From assembly GCA_902702965.1 (NCBI GenBank), contig CACRXP010000570.1:256836-320835 (forward strand): 64,000 bases of DNA. Direction: 5' to 3'. Both the position numbers and the translations under genes were made by a program. The notes beneath the pieces were generated by a model. It ran no database searches. It had not been told where the DNA came from and was given only the letters and a program-made list of their open reading frames with translations. Shown one piece after another: positions 10,903-23,120 of this stretch (within the stretch, counting starts at the first letter, position 1; every line of letters begins with the position of its first letter). The stretch comes from Spirometra erinaceieuropaei. Its lineage: Eukaryota; Platyhelminthes; Cestoda; Diphyllobothriidea; Diphyllobothriidae.

Positions 10903-13900
10903 TCAGAGTTCTGTCTCGACTCCCCTTCGAGGTCTCGACGAAATCTGCCGGTTCGTTGGTAACTTCATTGCAGCGGCAGCAGGCGTAGTTTTGTGAGGAA
11001 GGACATGAGAAGATTGCTGACCAGTTTCCGTAACGCCCGACGTCGGCTTTTTCTTCGTACGCTGCCTAGCTACATCAGTCACTTGGAGGACAGCCTCCTT
11101 CATCGGACCTATTACACACACCACCTCCTGGTCGGCAATATAGTCATGAAAACTTATCTCAACCTCCGAAAATGGCTCACCAGTTTGTACAAAATGCTCG
11201 AGCTTATGATAGACTTCAGCGTGATGGTGGCGAAGACTCAGGCCGCGCTCCCTGAGAGTGCGCTGAAGGCGTTTCAGGAAGAGTTCCCTTTCCTCCCTAG
11301 TTGTCTTAGCCGGGGTCCAGCCCCCGAGGGAAGTCTCTGCTACTCCTCCTCTTCCTAAGTTCTTTTCAAACGCCGGCTTTCGTACTACATCGGTGGTGTG
11401 CGGTTGATAGCTAGCAGCGGCCACGGGGAAGGGCAGAATGCGACCTTGTTTGAAGAAGTGCACTGCCCTTCCGTTTCCCACCGTCTGTATATCGTAGGCA
11501 CAAACGATAACAATGAGAACGAAACTGCTATGGGGCGAGTAGGTTCGACACGGCACGGCTACCCTAGAGTCCAGTTCGTTTAGTTCCTCAAGTGTGAGGT
11601 AGATAGGTGGCGCCATAAGACCCGAAGGACTGGGCCGCGTTGCAGCTGTCTCGCCATCAGCGGGCAGGAAAGAGTCGGCGCCGGGGTGATTGGGCAGGGC
11701 ATTGCAGCGTGTGAGGAAGAACTCGGCATTTTGGACGGAGGAGAAAGCGAGCACTATGCCACCGCGACCCAGTCGGGCAAAACCCGCCTTGGCAAGAACC
11801 GTAAGGCTAACTTGTTGACAGGGTGCCAGCTGGTGAAGAATGCGACCGCAAACGAGACGGGCCCTACCGAAGGAGCAGATATCACCTCCGTGGGGAGCAT
11901 GCTGCCGACAGGTGGCTGAACAATAGGCAGTGAAGCAGTTGGGGCAGGTGACCCATGAACGAGCCTTATCGGCACGTGTTGGTCCAACACGAGGACAGTC
12001 GGGGTTGTTGCAGCGCAAGTAAAGCATGCCGTCCTTGGGGTTGCGCTCTAGGCCACTGCGGACCTGGTCCAGACCGAACTCAGTGAGCTCAATGGGACGT
12101 TGGCTGGATGGGCTGGCGAGAAGGGCCAGAAACTCGTGTCTGTGGCCATCCTCATTAGCATCAAAATGGCCTGCAGCAAGGGCGATGGTCTCCGCACTGT
12201 TGGACGTGCCGCGTTCCGACTTGGCAGCCGAAGGCACGCTGGGCCACCAGCCAAGCTGAGCCAACAACGTTTCCAGAGCGGAGGGCCGGTTTTGTAGGAG
12301 AGTGAGGTGTCGACCAGCGCACCGATCGAGGAGGTCAGTGAGGCAGGTGAGATCGGAGATCTTATCAAAACCGTCCGTAGCCTGCGTCTCTGTTTCACCG
12401 CCCTCATCAATGGATCGCCAGGAGGGGCTCTGTGGCGCTAGGGGCGAAATAATGTAAGCGTCGCCGTTATGCGGAGGAGACCTAGGGGTTGAAGTCGCGC
12501 GTGGTAGTGCTGGTGGTGGGGCTCTGGCTTTCGGTCTTTTCACCTCCTCGTAAATGCATTCTTCCTCTTCCTCCAGTGTGTTGCCAGGAATACCACGATC
12601 GGACTCCATGGGCTGATAGAAACCCGCCTCAAGATGGCTCTCAAAGGCATCCGAGTCTGTGGCGTCACAATCTGCTAGCTTGATGCTGTCCTCCGCGGAC
12701 GTACATTTCGGTGCTTTTTCCGCCTGCAACTCCTGTGGAGCAGGGACAATATGGGTGTCACCGTTGATGCGCACCAGACTGTCCTGTGGGGTTATGCGGC
12801 TAGATGAGCGTGGAGCTGGGCGTGGGGTTGATGAGGAAGACGGGTCATTGGCGGGCTGAGGTGTCTTTGGAGCCCGAACTACTTCAGCAGAGGATAAGGC
12901 ACCACCTGTAGTGCTTAATGCGATTCTCGGTGGAGAATCTTCTGCAACCTTCAGCGGGGCAGGCCTCAGATTCCACAGTTTTTGCTCTCGTGTTAAAAAG
13001 TCATCTGGCTTCAGGCGGACTGAATTGGCGGCACCCGTGGTCGTTCGGGAGTCTGCCTGTTCCCTCAGGCTGGAAGACAGGAGAGTGCCGCGGTCAAGTC
13101 GTGTCCCATTCGGTATTTCACTGGAACTACGCATGGAACTGCGCAACTTTGAGGTTATGGGAGTGAGTCCTTTTGCTACAGCTGAGTCTCGCTGACGCAA
13201 GAGTTCGCTCGGTCGCAGAGGACGTCTAAGTTCGTGCGTTTCCTTGGACGGAGCCACCGACCAGAGCGGACTCGAGACGGCCTCGACTGTCCGAATTCGA
13301 CTGCTCGCAGTGACGATCGGAGGCCTGGTAGAAGGGATGTCGTTTTGGACGGGAGATGGATCCTCATTTTGTGAGGTCGACACAGCTGGAGTACGTCGTT
13401 CACGCAGACTATATCTCGGGATGAAATCCTTTTCTACCCGCAGTGTCGACCCTTCTGGCGGCAATGAGTTAAGCCTGCTTTCATGTCGGCTGAAGACGGG
13501 TTTGGAGAGGTCAGCCTTATCAAGCCACTCCGGTAGATCCAATCGGGTGAGTGATTCGGCAACTCGCAGTTCGTGGTTAGAACGCGCTCTTGCCCGCAGC
13601 CGAGCGATCAGACCTCTCGAATTTCCACCACCTGCCCCTCCAGCGAAGGATCGAGAGGCTGTCTTTGTGTCGTCGAGCGACCCTTTGCCATCTGGGATGC
13701 CTTGTAGGCTCTGCGTTCTCTTGTAGACGTCCGCTGGTTCGACCGTGGGGGGCAGGGTGTTCACGGCACCAGGTGCGAAGCGCCGATGGAGACCTGGAGT
13801 GCATATGGAAGTCAGATTGAAAAGACTGTAAGACTTGTCCTTGCCTGGAGCAGCTTCCGGACTAGTAACAATCCCATCCTGTTGTCCGCTGCCAATGCTG

Positions 13901-15308
13901 CCAACTAGCCGATAAGTGTTCAGAGTGTCCACATCCGTCTCCAGGATTATAGGCTGGCCCATGTGTTCACCCGTATCTATGTCTGTCTCTAGGAGGGAGT
14001 TAGTTGATTTTCCGTTTAAATGGTTGCTGGGGTACCGTTGAAGACCAATATCCCTCAGACCACCGTTGCCGGGACGTCTCCCAGTGAGATCGAACAAAGA
14101 GGCAACATAATCCTCCTTCTTAGTCGCGTCTGTGTAAGAGCTGCCCATGAGATTGTCACGTGAGGAAGCTAATGCAGCATCGATATCTGTACTACGGTAG
14201 CGCGAACCGGACCTCGAATACATGTGACCGGCCTGGTTAGAGGCATTTGCCTGTTCATTAGCATCAAGGGCCCGTTGAGTGGCAGGAATATGGCGATCGG
14301 GGAGGCGCGAAACACTGCGGCTGCGATAAGACGCTTTTGACACTTCCTTTTCGCAAGGAATAGTCCGAGGTTGCCAGTAGCGACGCTGGTAGAGAGGTTT
14401 CGTTGGTGGCTCCTCCGGCGGCGCGTCCCCAGCCACCTTTCCGTTTTCAACTTCTTTGCCATTCTCCGCCACTGCAACAGCAGGGGATCCACCGGGGGCA
14501 CTGAGAACGTCCACAGAGGGCAGGATTGTTGCCGAGTCACCCATGAAGAAAACCTCTTCTCCGGCGGTGACGTTTTCTGAGGGAGAACGTTGGAAGCAGT
14601 CTCGTCTGGCTCGTCTCACGGGCGTCACAAAATCGTCCCGCTCCACAGACCGTGACTGGCGACTGGCCTCCTCAGTAATGGGCATCGGTCCGCGGTCATT
14701 GCTCTCCGGAGTCTTCTCAAACCTCACCAAGTTTGCGATGGGTAGGCGTTGGGTGACGTCAGTCCTGGGCGCGAAAAAGGGTTCTTTGGAGGCAGGATCG
14801 TCTGGTCGGCTGTAGGGCTGAGGGACAAGACCTAATATCGGTAGACTGAGAGGATCCGGAGACTGGGAGGAGTGCGGAGAGACGCCGTTGTGGGGTGACA
14901 GGATGAGACCGGGGTGTGGATGAGGGGAGGAGACCAGGGGAATGTCCTCAGCAAAGGAGTAGTTAGAATGACGTGTGACTCGACAGGAGGTGGAGACAGT
15001 GATGTCGTACTCGGCCTCGTCGTCGTCCGTGCTCTCTGGCTGGAAGAGACCCGTCACCCTTGCTGGCGTTCCCGTGACGGAGGACGCATGCGTAACCACC
15101 CCTGGCGAGGCCAGGCGACGAGCCTCTCGGGCCAAAGCCGTTGCCGACTCGCTCGCGAGACCCGTAGCCTTGGCGGTTGCACGTGCGGCTGCAACACTTC
15201 CACGGGCTGCAGTGGCTTCTGCCTGAACGATTGCTGTGGCACTTGGAAGGGTTGGGCCACGCGGCGACTGTACCACAACCTGTGAGGTGGCGACTGCTTT
15301 GGAGGAAC
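10903..15308 (-). CDS. Large exon of an AJM1-like junction protein
   Basis: This single open exon codes about 1,470 residues, ending at the stop at 10903-10905. I place its 5' border at 15308, after a pyrimidine-rich acceptor (TTTATCTTTCTTGTTCAAAG on the minus strand). The upstream in-frame ATG at 15357 would add 16 unconvincing residues. Numbering from that ATG: an Ala-rich, helix-prone segment at 40-85; an acidic DDDEAEYD at 111-118; a long low-complexity Ser/Pro/Arg region to about 1050; a Cys-rich module at about 1112-1180 (CNNPDC, CPNC, YCSATC, then HAPHGGDIC) able to bind zinc in a MYND-like arrangement; and a conserved C-terminus around 1355-1437 with a basic helix and an EISFHDYIADQEVV stretch. 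This layout resembles the AJM1/apical junction molecule family, which acts at epithelial junctions. The match is from memory. A simple zinc-finger scaffold protein is the alternative. Confidence 0.7.
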
Positions 15309-16032
15309 CTTTGAACAAGAAAGATAAACTGCAGTGTAGGCAAGCGGAACTACGCATAAACAGGAAACAGATAACAGTATCAGCTGAAGATGGGCAGGGG
15401 ATAACGTTGGAGAATGTGTGCGTCTCCCCATCTCGTCCTAATAAGACCGGCGATATGAGTAGAGTCGCATGTTAAAGAAACACGACAAATTAAAATGCGC
15501 AGCCCAGAGAAGAAAGATGGACACGTTTAGCTCTCCCTCAGCACAACCCAGTGAGGGTGGCGGGAGGGGAGAGGTTCTTTGCGACGGTCAGACGAAGTTT
15601 AACCCAGACTTCCAAAAACAGATGAAGGCCTGAAATCAGCCACGCCCTTATTCAGCAAAGAAGACAAAATTGCTCGGATGAATACTTCAGCCTAACTGAG
15701 ACAGGAGTCTGCACCGTTATCTCAAGCCTTCAGTGGTTTGTCAACAGCTCGCGGACGAGCCTCTTGTCTTAAAAATCTGTTTACCTTCCAACCCAAGACA
15801 AGCAATGTCTTCCATGAGAACACATTTAAGAAAAGTCTGCTTAAAAGACCTTAATATGTCAATTCTAGCCCTTTTGGGAAGGTTCTCACTAGAGGTAACA
15901 AGTCATTGTGCCGCGCCAGGATGCACCAATCTAAATGCTGTTTTTGAGGTCTTTGGATGTTCAAACAACCAATACCATATAGTTACCTTCATACCGCGCA
16001 TTTCCACATTGTCCATAAAAGAGGAGGGAGGA
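15309..16032. other. Likely intron of the minus-strand gene
   Basis: On the minus strand this begins, reading upstream of the exon, with the acceptor polypyrimidine tract. No other exon or repeat was recognised up to the assembly gap. Confidence 0.5.
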
Positions 16033-16587
16033 NNNNNNNNNNNNNNNNNNNNNNNNNNNNNNNNNNNNNNNNNNNNNNNNNNNNNNNNNNNNNNNNNNNN
16101 NNNNNNNNNNNNNNNNNNNNNNNNNNNNNNNNNNNNNNNNNNNNNNNNNNNNNNNNNNNNNNNNNNNNNNNNNNNNNNNNNNNNNNNNNNNNNNNNNNNN
16201 NNNNNNNNNNNNNNNNNNNNNNNNNNNNNNNNNNNNNNNNNNNNNNNNNNNNNNNNNNNNNNNNNNNNNNNNNNNNNNNNNNNNNNNNNNNNNNNNNNNN
16301 NNNNNNNNNNNNNNNNNNNNNNNNNNNNNNNNNNNNNNNNNNNNNNNNNNNNNNNNNNNNNNNNNNNNNNNNNNNNNNNNNNNNNNNNNNNNNNNNNNNN
16401 NNNNNNNNNNNNNNNNNNNNNNNNNNNNNNNNNNNNNNNNNNNNNNNNNNNNNNNNNNNNNNNNNNNNNNNNNNNNNNNNNNNNNNNNNNNNNNNNNNNN
16501 NNNNNNNNNNNNNNNNNNNNNNNNNNNNNNNNNNNNNNNNNNNNNNNNNNNNNNNNNNNNNNNNNNNNNNNNNNNNNNNNNNNNNNN
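16033..16587. other. Assembly gap (555 N)
   Basis: A run of N. Any open frame running across it is meaningless. Confidence 1.
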
Positions 16588-18999
16588 TTAATAAAGATAG
16601 GTTCTCTTGACCTTTCATCGTAAAGGACCAGCTGCTGAGAGAAACTATGAAGGATGAAAAATTAACACGTCATGTCGTAAAGGAGCTAGGACGCTTCTTT
16701 GCTTAGAGCTGTTAATGGGAAGTGCGCGCTGAGAACTGTTCAGGTTATCAAAAATGAGTGTGAATGTGGTAGGTTCAGGCGGACGCGTTGACCTTACGCT
16801 AAGTCACTGTGTGCGCGCCCTAGGTAAAGAAGTCGCTCAGTTCACCGCAGCGCACATGTCATTTTAGGCCTCTAGCGTGATTTCAGTGTCAGCAGGATCG
16901 CAGGTGTACGGCTCTGTTTTAATCGGGGTCAACTTTGATCAGCGGATGCGTCTAATCCAAGAGCACTGTGTGACCGGTTTTCTCGTGGTCAATTGCGAAT
17001 TGTGTCTTTTCAAATGGGTTTAAGCAGCAAGCAGGTACTCTTGTTGCGACTCTACTCCGGGAGGCTGTTTCAAGACTGGTTTTCTGTCAATCACAGCTAC
17101 CCAAACAGGCCAATCAACTTCAAGTCTTCAGGAGCTCGAACGTCTGTCCCCGGCAGCATTTGGACGCTTGCTCCGACGACGTCAGATGTGCACCTCTTGT
17201 CTGGCTGCCAACCTGCTCCAACCTATTTTCCATCCATTCTGTGCGCGACACTGTTTCTGATATACGACGAACTAAATTTATGTGTACAAAAGCAAGCTGA
17301 ATTTTAAAAGTGCTATGGAGAAAGCTTTATTTTGAATTTAAATGGGTGTAACATTCACCGGTCTGAGCTGCTTGTCCTCGCCCGAGAAACTCTTTGATCT
17401 AACTTCGAGCTAATTTAGTTATTTTGGACGAAAGTGGAACACGTGCTGTGCGTCAAATCTCATGGGACACTGGTAGACAGGATTTGGTGCGTTGTCCAAC
17501 GGAAAAAGTAGCCCAGAGACAGCAGTAAAAGTGACTGGTAGGAGATATAATTCCAAACCAATTCTTGCATGGCAGTGAGTCAGGTCTCGACTGCGAATTC
17601 TTCAAGGTTCCTGGCAGATTAGTCGAAAAAATTATTACTCAAGGAATGTTTATTTTAGTAATGGATTTTAAATGTCCATATAAATTATATCCTTTTTTGG
17701 TAGAAAGGCGCAGATAAAATTGAAATTTCAGGCCCATTGGTCGGGAACAGTGTCTTTTTCAAGTTTGGCATTTGAAGAAAGGAAAAACCTCGGACTTAAA
17801 AGCCCTGCACTTCGGGTTCAAAAACTGCATGTCATTTATCTTCAACAAAACCTAAACTTACCTGCGTGCACTCCTAATACAACGAGTTGAAGGCATGGCA
17901 GGTTTCGCCAAGTTTCTGTTGCTGCATGACAAAGTGTGGAGAATTCGACCAACCAATGTGCTCCTCGGCCATGCATGTGTGTACTACTCGCTGGATAGTA
18001 TGCGGTTAGTCTGCAGACACTGTCTCCCCCTCGGTTACGTTGGGGGAGGCCAGCCGACAACTGTAGAGACAAATGCACAAACACCAGCCCGCGGTTCGAC
18101 GGCTAGATCGGAGGTAACAACCAAGGCCTGCTGCTTTGAGCTGTCAGGCCTGGACTGCTTCTCTGGCTGTACAGTCTTCCCCACGACTTAGGACTTCGGC
18201 TTTTTGGAAAATGAGTGCACACCGACATGTAGGCAGCGTTCCGACGCGAAAGACAAAGTGCTCATCGTCCCCACTGGCCTGGCCGTTTTTCTACGTCGGC
18301 CTATAGTTGTTTGCCGTTCCCCTAATGTGATTAACTTCGAGGGAGTTACATTGGGCCCGATCAATGCAGGCGTGGTACATGATACACTACAGGACATTAC
18401 GTTTTTTTGTGATTGAATGGTTTGGAATTTTATCTCGAAATAAATCTTCCCCCATCTCCTTCCACGTGGATACACAGACCTGTTATTGGTGCTTTAGGGT
18501 GGGTGTGGAAAGCCATTACGGCGTAACCGCAGGCCCCATTGCTCAATCTACTCTTGATTCGACAATCAACACTACCCAATAGGTTAAAGGGACTTAAATG
18601 GTCTTGTTAACATTGAAACTACCCAAAAAATTAACTCTAAAACGACTTGAGAAGGACATTGTTTAGGTGCTTGGAGCAAACATGCGGTTCCGTCACGCCC
18701 ATTCTCTTTCTCACCATAAAAATGAAGTTGAAAAGATACACAAGAGGTTGAACAGGGTATTCCAAACAGTACAGTCATATGCGTAGAGACGGCCTCCAGG
18801 TTTCAGGCTCAAGCATACAAAGGCTAGGCGAGGGGGGTTTGCAACACCTGTCTCTTGAAAGGGCTATAGTGTTGAAATCAGTCGCAATTAAGAAAGCGAT
18901 CATCTTTCAGCTAGCAAACGAAACCATGACAAACTTTTTCAAACACGTCTTTCGTTAGAGCGACAGAAACAAACCTAACTGTACCAGCTATGGTAGAGG
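16588..18999. other. Intergenic/intronic, nothing recognised
   Basis: Short open frames on both strands, none with a domain. If the two minus-strand exons belong to one gene, this is intron. Confidence 0.4.
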
Positions 19000-19002
19000 G
19001 TC

Positions 19003-19300
19003 GTTCACCGACCGTTCATACGGAACTCACTCGTTCCGTTGTGCCCTACGGGCTCTCTTTCGAGTCCAACCAGCAGCCGCACAGCGGCGCATGATATAGC
19101 CAGGATGTTATTACCGACAAAGACAAGGTAGGCTGGAATGACCATTTCTGGCTTATTAGCTGTCGTCAGCCAGTCATACCCAACCTCGAAGTGTGGAACA
19201 CCTGGGGCTCGGACTTACGACCTGTAAGTTAGAAGTCCAACGCCTCTAGCCACTGGGCCACGGGCAGGTTGTCCTGTCGGTTTCGATCAGGAATATAGGA
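19003..19300 (-). mobile_element. SINE, minus orientation, left half of a palindrome
   Basis: It has the tail block (ACTCACTCGTTCCGTTGTGCC), then the CAGCAGCCGCACAGCGGCG block, the body, and an inverted tRNA-like head (CCACTGGGCCACGGGC). It is inverted relative to the copy at 19337-19640, with which it shares the head and the flanking TTGTCCTGTCGGTTTCGATC linker. The pair forms a roughly 640-bp palindrome. Confidence 0.8.
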
Positions 19301-19336
19301 TGGTAGAGGGGCACCAACCGATCGTTCATGCGCTGC

Positions 19337-19640
19337 TATGCGGCTGCTGGTTAGGCTCGAGAGAGAGCCCGCAAGGCACAACGGGACGAGTGAGTTCCGT
19401 AAGGACGATCGGTGAGCGCCCCTCTGCCATCGTATATTCCTGATCGAAACCGACAGGACAACCTGCCCGTGGCCCAGTGGCTAGGGGCGTTGGACTTCTA
19501 ACTTACAGGTCGCAAGTCCGAGCCCCAGGTGTTCCACACTTCGAGGTTGGGTATGACTGGCTGACGACAGTTAATAAGCCAGAAATGGTCATTCCAGCCT
19601 CCCTTGTCTTTGTCGGTAATAACATTCTGTATCGGCTATT
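19337..19640 (+). mobile_element. SINE, plus orientation, right half of a palindrome
   Basis: The tail block (GCGGCTGCTGGTTAGGCTCG through GTGAGTTCCG) is followed by a linker and a tRNA-like head. The polymerase III A box TGGCCCAGTGG is at 19470-19480 and a B-box-like AGTCCGAGCCC at 19515-19525. The body then ends at TTTGTCGGTAATAACATTCTG. Order tail, linker, head indicates the junction of two tandem or inverted SINE units rather than one unit. Confidence 0.8.
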
Positions 19641-20504
19641 TTTGTTTAACGGATGTTCTATGAGTTTTCATAAAAACTGTTTCAGATAGCGAATACGGCT
19701 AGAGGTGCACAAACCTCAAGAAGAAGTGGAACCGCAGAACTTTAAAGTTCTGCCATACATGAAACGGAGTTTTTAAATTATCGTCCAACATATAATTCGG
19801 ATCAATATCCGCATAATACTGAAACCAGCACCCTCCTTGCCCATAACGTTTCCTCGGATAAAATATTCCACCCCTAAAGAGAAATAGATCAACGTCATTC
19901 AATGCACCTCCTGCGCCAACAGCTCATGCGTGTACGCTGGCCACACAGAGGTCAACGTCTTGGAGGTCGTATTAGTGGACATTTGTCGGCCTGTCCTCCG
20001 TCACTGCGCATGAACTTGAAAGCGACCACCGCCTTGATTGTGATGCCATTGAAGTGGCCAGCAAAAAAAGCAGGCGTGAGAATTTCCCAAGGTCTGGCAC
20101 ATCAGCGCAGGCGTTATCAGCATCTGCAAAGATCTGCACGTACATTGCGAAGGCTTCTGCGCGCGCGCCTCATTGGTCCGCCGCGCCTATCGTCAAGCAA
20201 CAAGCGCTATTCCATACCAAGCAATCAGCAATCTCATTATCTCGCTATCCGTCACTGCACCCCCAGCGAGCCGCAACTGTGCCAATCCGTCTCTCGGCGT
20301 TACGCCACACTGCTTACGCGGTCACGCTGTCCTCAAAGACTTTACTGCACTGATTTCTATCCCGTGCATTTCTTGTCCGATGACGGGGCAGTGCCACCAG
20401 TTTTAAAATTCACGAATAACACTCGATCCCCCTCCACCCCCTCCCCCAGGAAACAGAAGGACTGTCGATAGAAGCCAAAGGATGAGTTTCAAGAAGCAAA
20501 TGGG
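19641..20504. other. No gene recognised; long frames without domains
   Basis: An open frame of 189 codons (19902-20471, plus) and overlapping alternatives occur. None shows a recognisable domain, and composition is mildly GC-rich. It could be old retroelement coding sequence, but I cannot show that. Confidence 0.35.
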
Positions 20505-21250
20505 GAGCAGGTGGGCTCGCTGGAATAAGAACTCTATTCGACCGACATTTCGGATTCCCAATCGAATCCATCATCAGTCAGTTGCAGACAAGTGCAGGGG
20601 ATACACAAGGTACAGTATTTATAGAATGAAGTTGATATGTTACCGGATATCTGCCATAATTAGCCGCCCTCACATTCATCACCGGTGAGATGTAACTGGT
20701 TGTGCATCAACATTCGAGCCATAAGGTGCCACATTCTCGTCATCGGTGTTGATTGCAGATGGGATAATGACCCGGCCGTTTGCCTTGGTGGTACTGTCAC
20801 TGGAAGCGGTGTTCGCCCATGCCGTGTGACGTTAGCCCTCAGGTCGCGGCTGCTTTGATGGGAAACGGTCACATCTTCAAGTTCGACGAGACCGAAGTTC
20901 TTTCAAGAGGCGAAAAGCGTGTGAGCCGCAAGCATTTCGAGTCATGGTTCTATGGCCCGCAGGCTATCGACAAGCATAATGGTGTTCAACGATAAAACTA
21001 CGCATAGGTAGAGCTATGGGGCATATGGGGATGGCGCAGAGGAATACCATTTTCACTAACAGCACTAGTTAGCCAAATTGCGGGTAATTGTTACGCTCCC
21101 AATCAGCACCATTAACAGAAGTTCTGTGATCGGTGGTTCGGTTGCGGACGCGTATGCAATCATCGCACAACTTACGACCACCGGCGATGAATGCGGGAGT
21201 TGCTAATTATGACAGATATATGGTGACGTGATAATTACATTTCATAAATA
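20505..21250 (+). mobile_element. PLE family 2 relic with inverted left end
   Basis: The left part (20505-20690) is an inverted 3' end. It carries the family 3' motif on the minus strand (TTTCGGATTCCC) and the block at 20632-20690, whose reverse complement recurs at 21180-21250. Between them lies a C-terminal coding remnant at about 20838-20993 (MGNGHIFKFDETEVLSRGEK, then HFESWFYGPQAIDKH and a stop). This pattern follows the GIY-YIG nuclease in many PLE proteins. The reverse transcriptase is absent, so this is a heavily 5'-truncated copy. The inverted left end matches the organisation of the younger PLE at 46123-50143. Confidence 0.65.
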
Positions 21251-21260
21251 TTGCATCTTT

Positions 21261-22499
21261 ACTAGTGCTTCCAGTACCCTTACCCGCGATTTTCGTCGAT
21301 GATTGGCTCGAGGAAGGGTCCGGTTCGTCAGTTGGACGTTTATCTTTCTTTTCAAAAGGTGAACTGTCACCGATAAGAGCAAGAGAGATTTAGATGTAAA
21401 CTTTTAGTCCATCTACTGTCGTCCCCAGCCTTGCCGCAAACAAAAGTCGAGAACACCTGAGGTTTAAACGCCAGTCAGGTGAGTCAAATAATCTACCCTT
21501 AAGGCACTGGCTCATTTGCCGTCGGTTGAGATCGGGAGTGCGGAAGGCGCACGGGAGTAGCCCTCACCGATTCATCTCGCCTTCAGCACGAATCTGGGCA
21601 AAACCCCTATGCCTCGGAGTCCTTGTTTAGAGTCCTAGAGGGCTGTCGCACAGTGTCAGTCAATCGTTAATGGCCCAAAGAGAATGGGTTGATTTGGAGT
21701 ATTCTTTACGACATATTTTATTACAAATCGAACCCCCTTGCGCACACGTGCTTCGTCTGTGCACCAAGTTTTTTCGCACGACCTCTTCGGCTACCACTGA
21801 CATCACGACCAATCACGTCGCACGCTGCAGAAGAATCGGTAAGGGCACACACGAACATACAGCGTTCTAGTCTTAAATGCCTGCCCTGCCAGTGCTGTGC
21901 TCACCGCACGCAAAGTGCAGGACCTGTGAAGGGAGAGCGGTTTTACTTGTACTGCAGCACATCGCGGAGGTCAAGTCGTGCAACATGCACGGACCTGAAA
22001 GAACCAGCTCCTGCCTGACAGCCGGCGGTGCAACCGCAGAGGGACGGCACAGGCTGGGCGAGAAACACGAAATTGAGTCATGAGACAGGAAACACCAGCA
22101 CCAGCCCCACCCAGTTCAACTTCCGCTGGTGAGCAGGCAATGCGACTCAGAGCCGAAAGGTTGTGGGCGGGACGAGGAATCCAACTGGCAGGCTGCGTGC
22201 CTGCATAATTCACGAGGAGCCAACTGTGTGTCAGCCGTTGGAGGGCGGTTGTGAAAAAGCACGTTCTACACGTGCGAGCCTGTGCACGCATGGGCAGGCC
22301 CTCTCCGGCAGCTTGGTGCTTGTAGGCAGCAACAGCAGAACATTGAGGGCTTTGGATATTACGAATGGTGGCCGATAAAATGGAAACGGATGAACTAAAG
22401 GACAGTCTTAGGGTGAGTTACCAAGAGTACAAGGTCCAGTACAAGTTGTTTTGACCGGTCGACGACGGCAAATTGGTCGACGGGATTCCTCCAGACACT
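21261..22499. other. Intergenic, nothing recognised
   Basis: Mildly GC-rich around 21740-22330 with overlapping short frames in all phases. No domain was recognised. Confidence 0.35.
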
Positions 22500-22518
22500 A
22501 TATATATATATATATATA
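22498..22518. repeat. (TA)n microsatellite
   Basis: A short TA run abutting the left end of the perfect inverted repeat. Confidence 0.9.
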
Positions 22519-22725
22519 GTGGTAGGGGGCGCTCACCGATCGTTCATACGGAACTCACTCGTTCCGTTGTGCCTTAAGAGCTCTCTCTCGAGCCCAACCA
22601 GCAGCCGCACAGCGGCGCATGATACATAGGCTGTGCGGCTGCTGGTTGGGCTCGAGAGAGAGCTCTTAAGGCACAACGGAACGAGTGAGTTCCGTATGAA
22701 CGATCGGTGAGCGCCCCCTACCACT
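22518..22725. repeat. Perfect 95-bp inverted repeat made of SINE tails
   Basis: The arms 22518-22612 and 22631-22725 are exact reverse complements over 95 bp, separated by an 18-bp loop. Both arms are the SINE tail module (GAGTGAGTTCCGTATGAACG and the CTCGAGAGAGAGCTC block), one in each orientation. If transcribed, this would form a very stable hairpin. Confidence 0.95.
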
Positions 22726-22734
22726 GTATATTCC

Positions 22735-22925
22735 CGATCGAAAACCGACAAGGCAACGGGCTCGTGGCCCGGTGAGTAGAGGCGTTGACTTCTAACCCAA
22801 CAGGTCGCGAGTTCGAGGCTCGGGTGTTCCACACTTCGGGCTTGGGTATGGCTGGCTGACGACGGCTAATAAGCCAGAAATGGCCATTCCAGTCTCCCTT
22901 GTCTTTGTCGGTAATGTTATTCTGC
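22735..22925 (+). mobile_element. SINE head and body, plus orientation
   Basis: This is the tRNA-like head GGCTCGTGGCCCGGTGAGTA followed by a B-box-like GAGTTCGAGGCTC, then the body through CTTGTCTTTGTCGGTAATG. It is followed by a TA run at 22927-22948, a typical SINE-tail position for simple repeats. It lies immediately right of the perfect inverted repeat. Confidence 0.85.
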
Positions 22926-22954
22926 ATATATATATATATATATATATTTCAGAG

Positions 22955-23120
22955 AAGGGACGACAGAGTTTGGGGGTAGATTGATACAACACAGTTTCGG
23001 GTTTGTTTGCCTTCATTCAGCCAAGCATAACCCTGACTACCAGCTAGGACCTGAAACAAAAACATGCGCACGGACACACCTGGCGCAGCTGGTTCACCAC
23101 TGGAGCATTAGCACTTTATC
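22955..23120 (+). repeat. Dispersed repeat R6, copy 1
   Basis: It is closely similar to 52228-52400: GACGACAG, then GATTGATACARCAC, TGTTTCG, GCTTGTTTGCCTTCATTC, CATAAYCCTGACYACCAG and CACACCTGG blocks in the same order. Both copies follow TA-rich sequence. The type of element is not known. Confidence 0.7.

Noticed and set aside
15733..16623. A 296-codon frame at 15.7-16.6 kb
   Set aside because: Most of it lies in the N gap.
19902..20471. A 189-codon gene
   Set aside because: Arg/Ser/Pro-rich frame without a domain, with alternative frames open across the same stretch, next to a retroelement relic.
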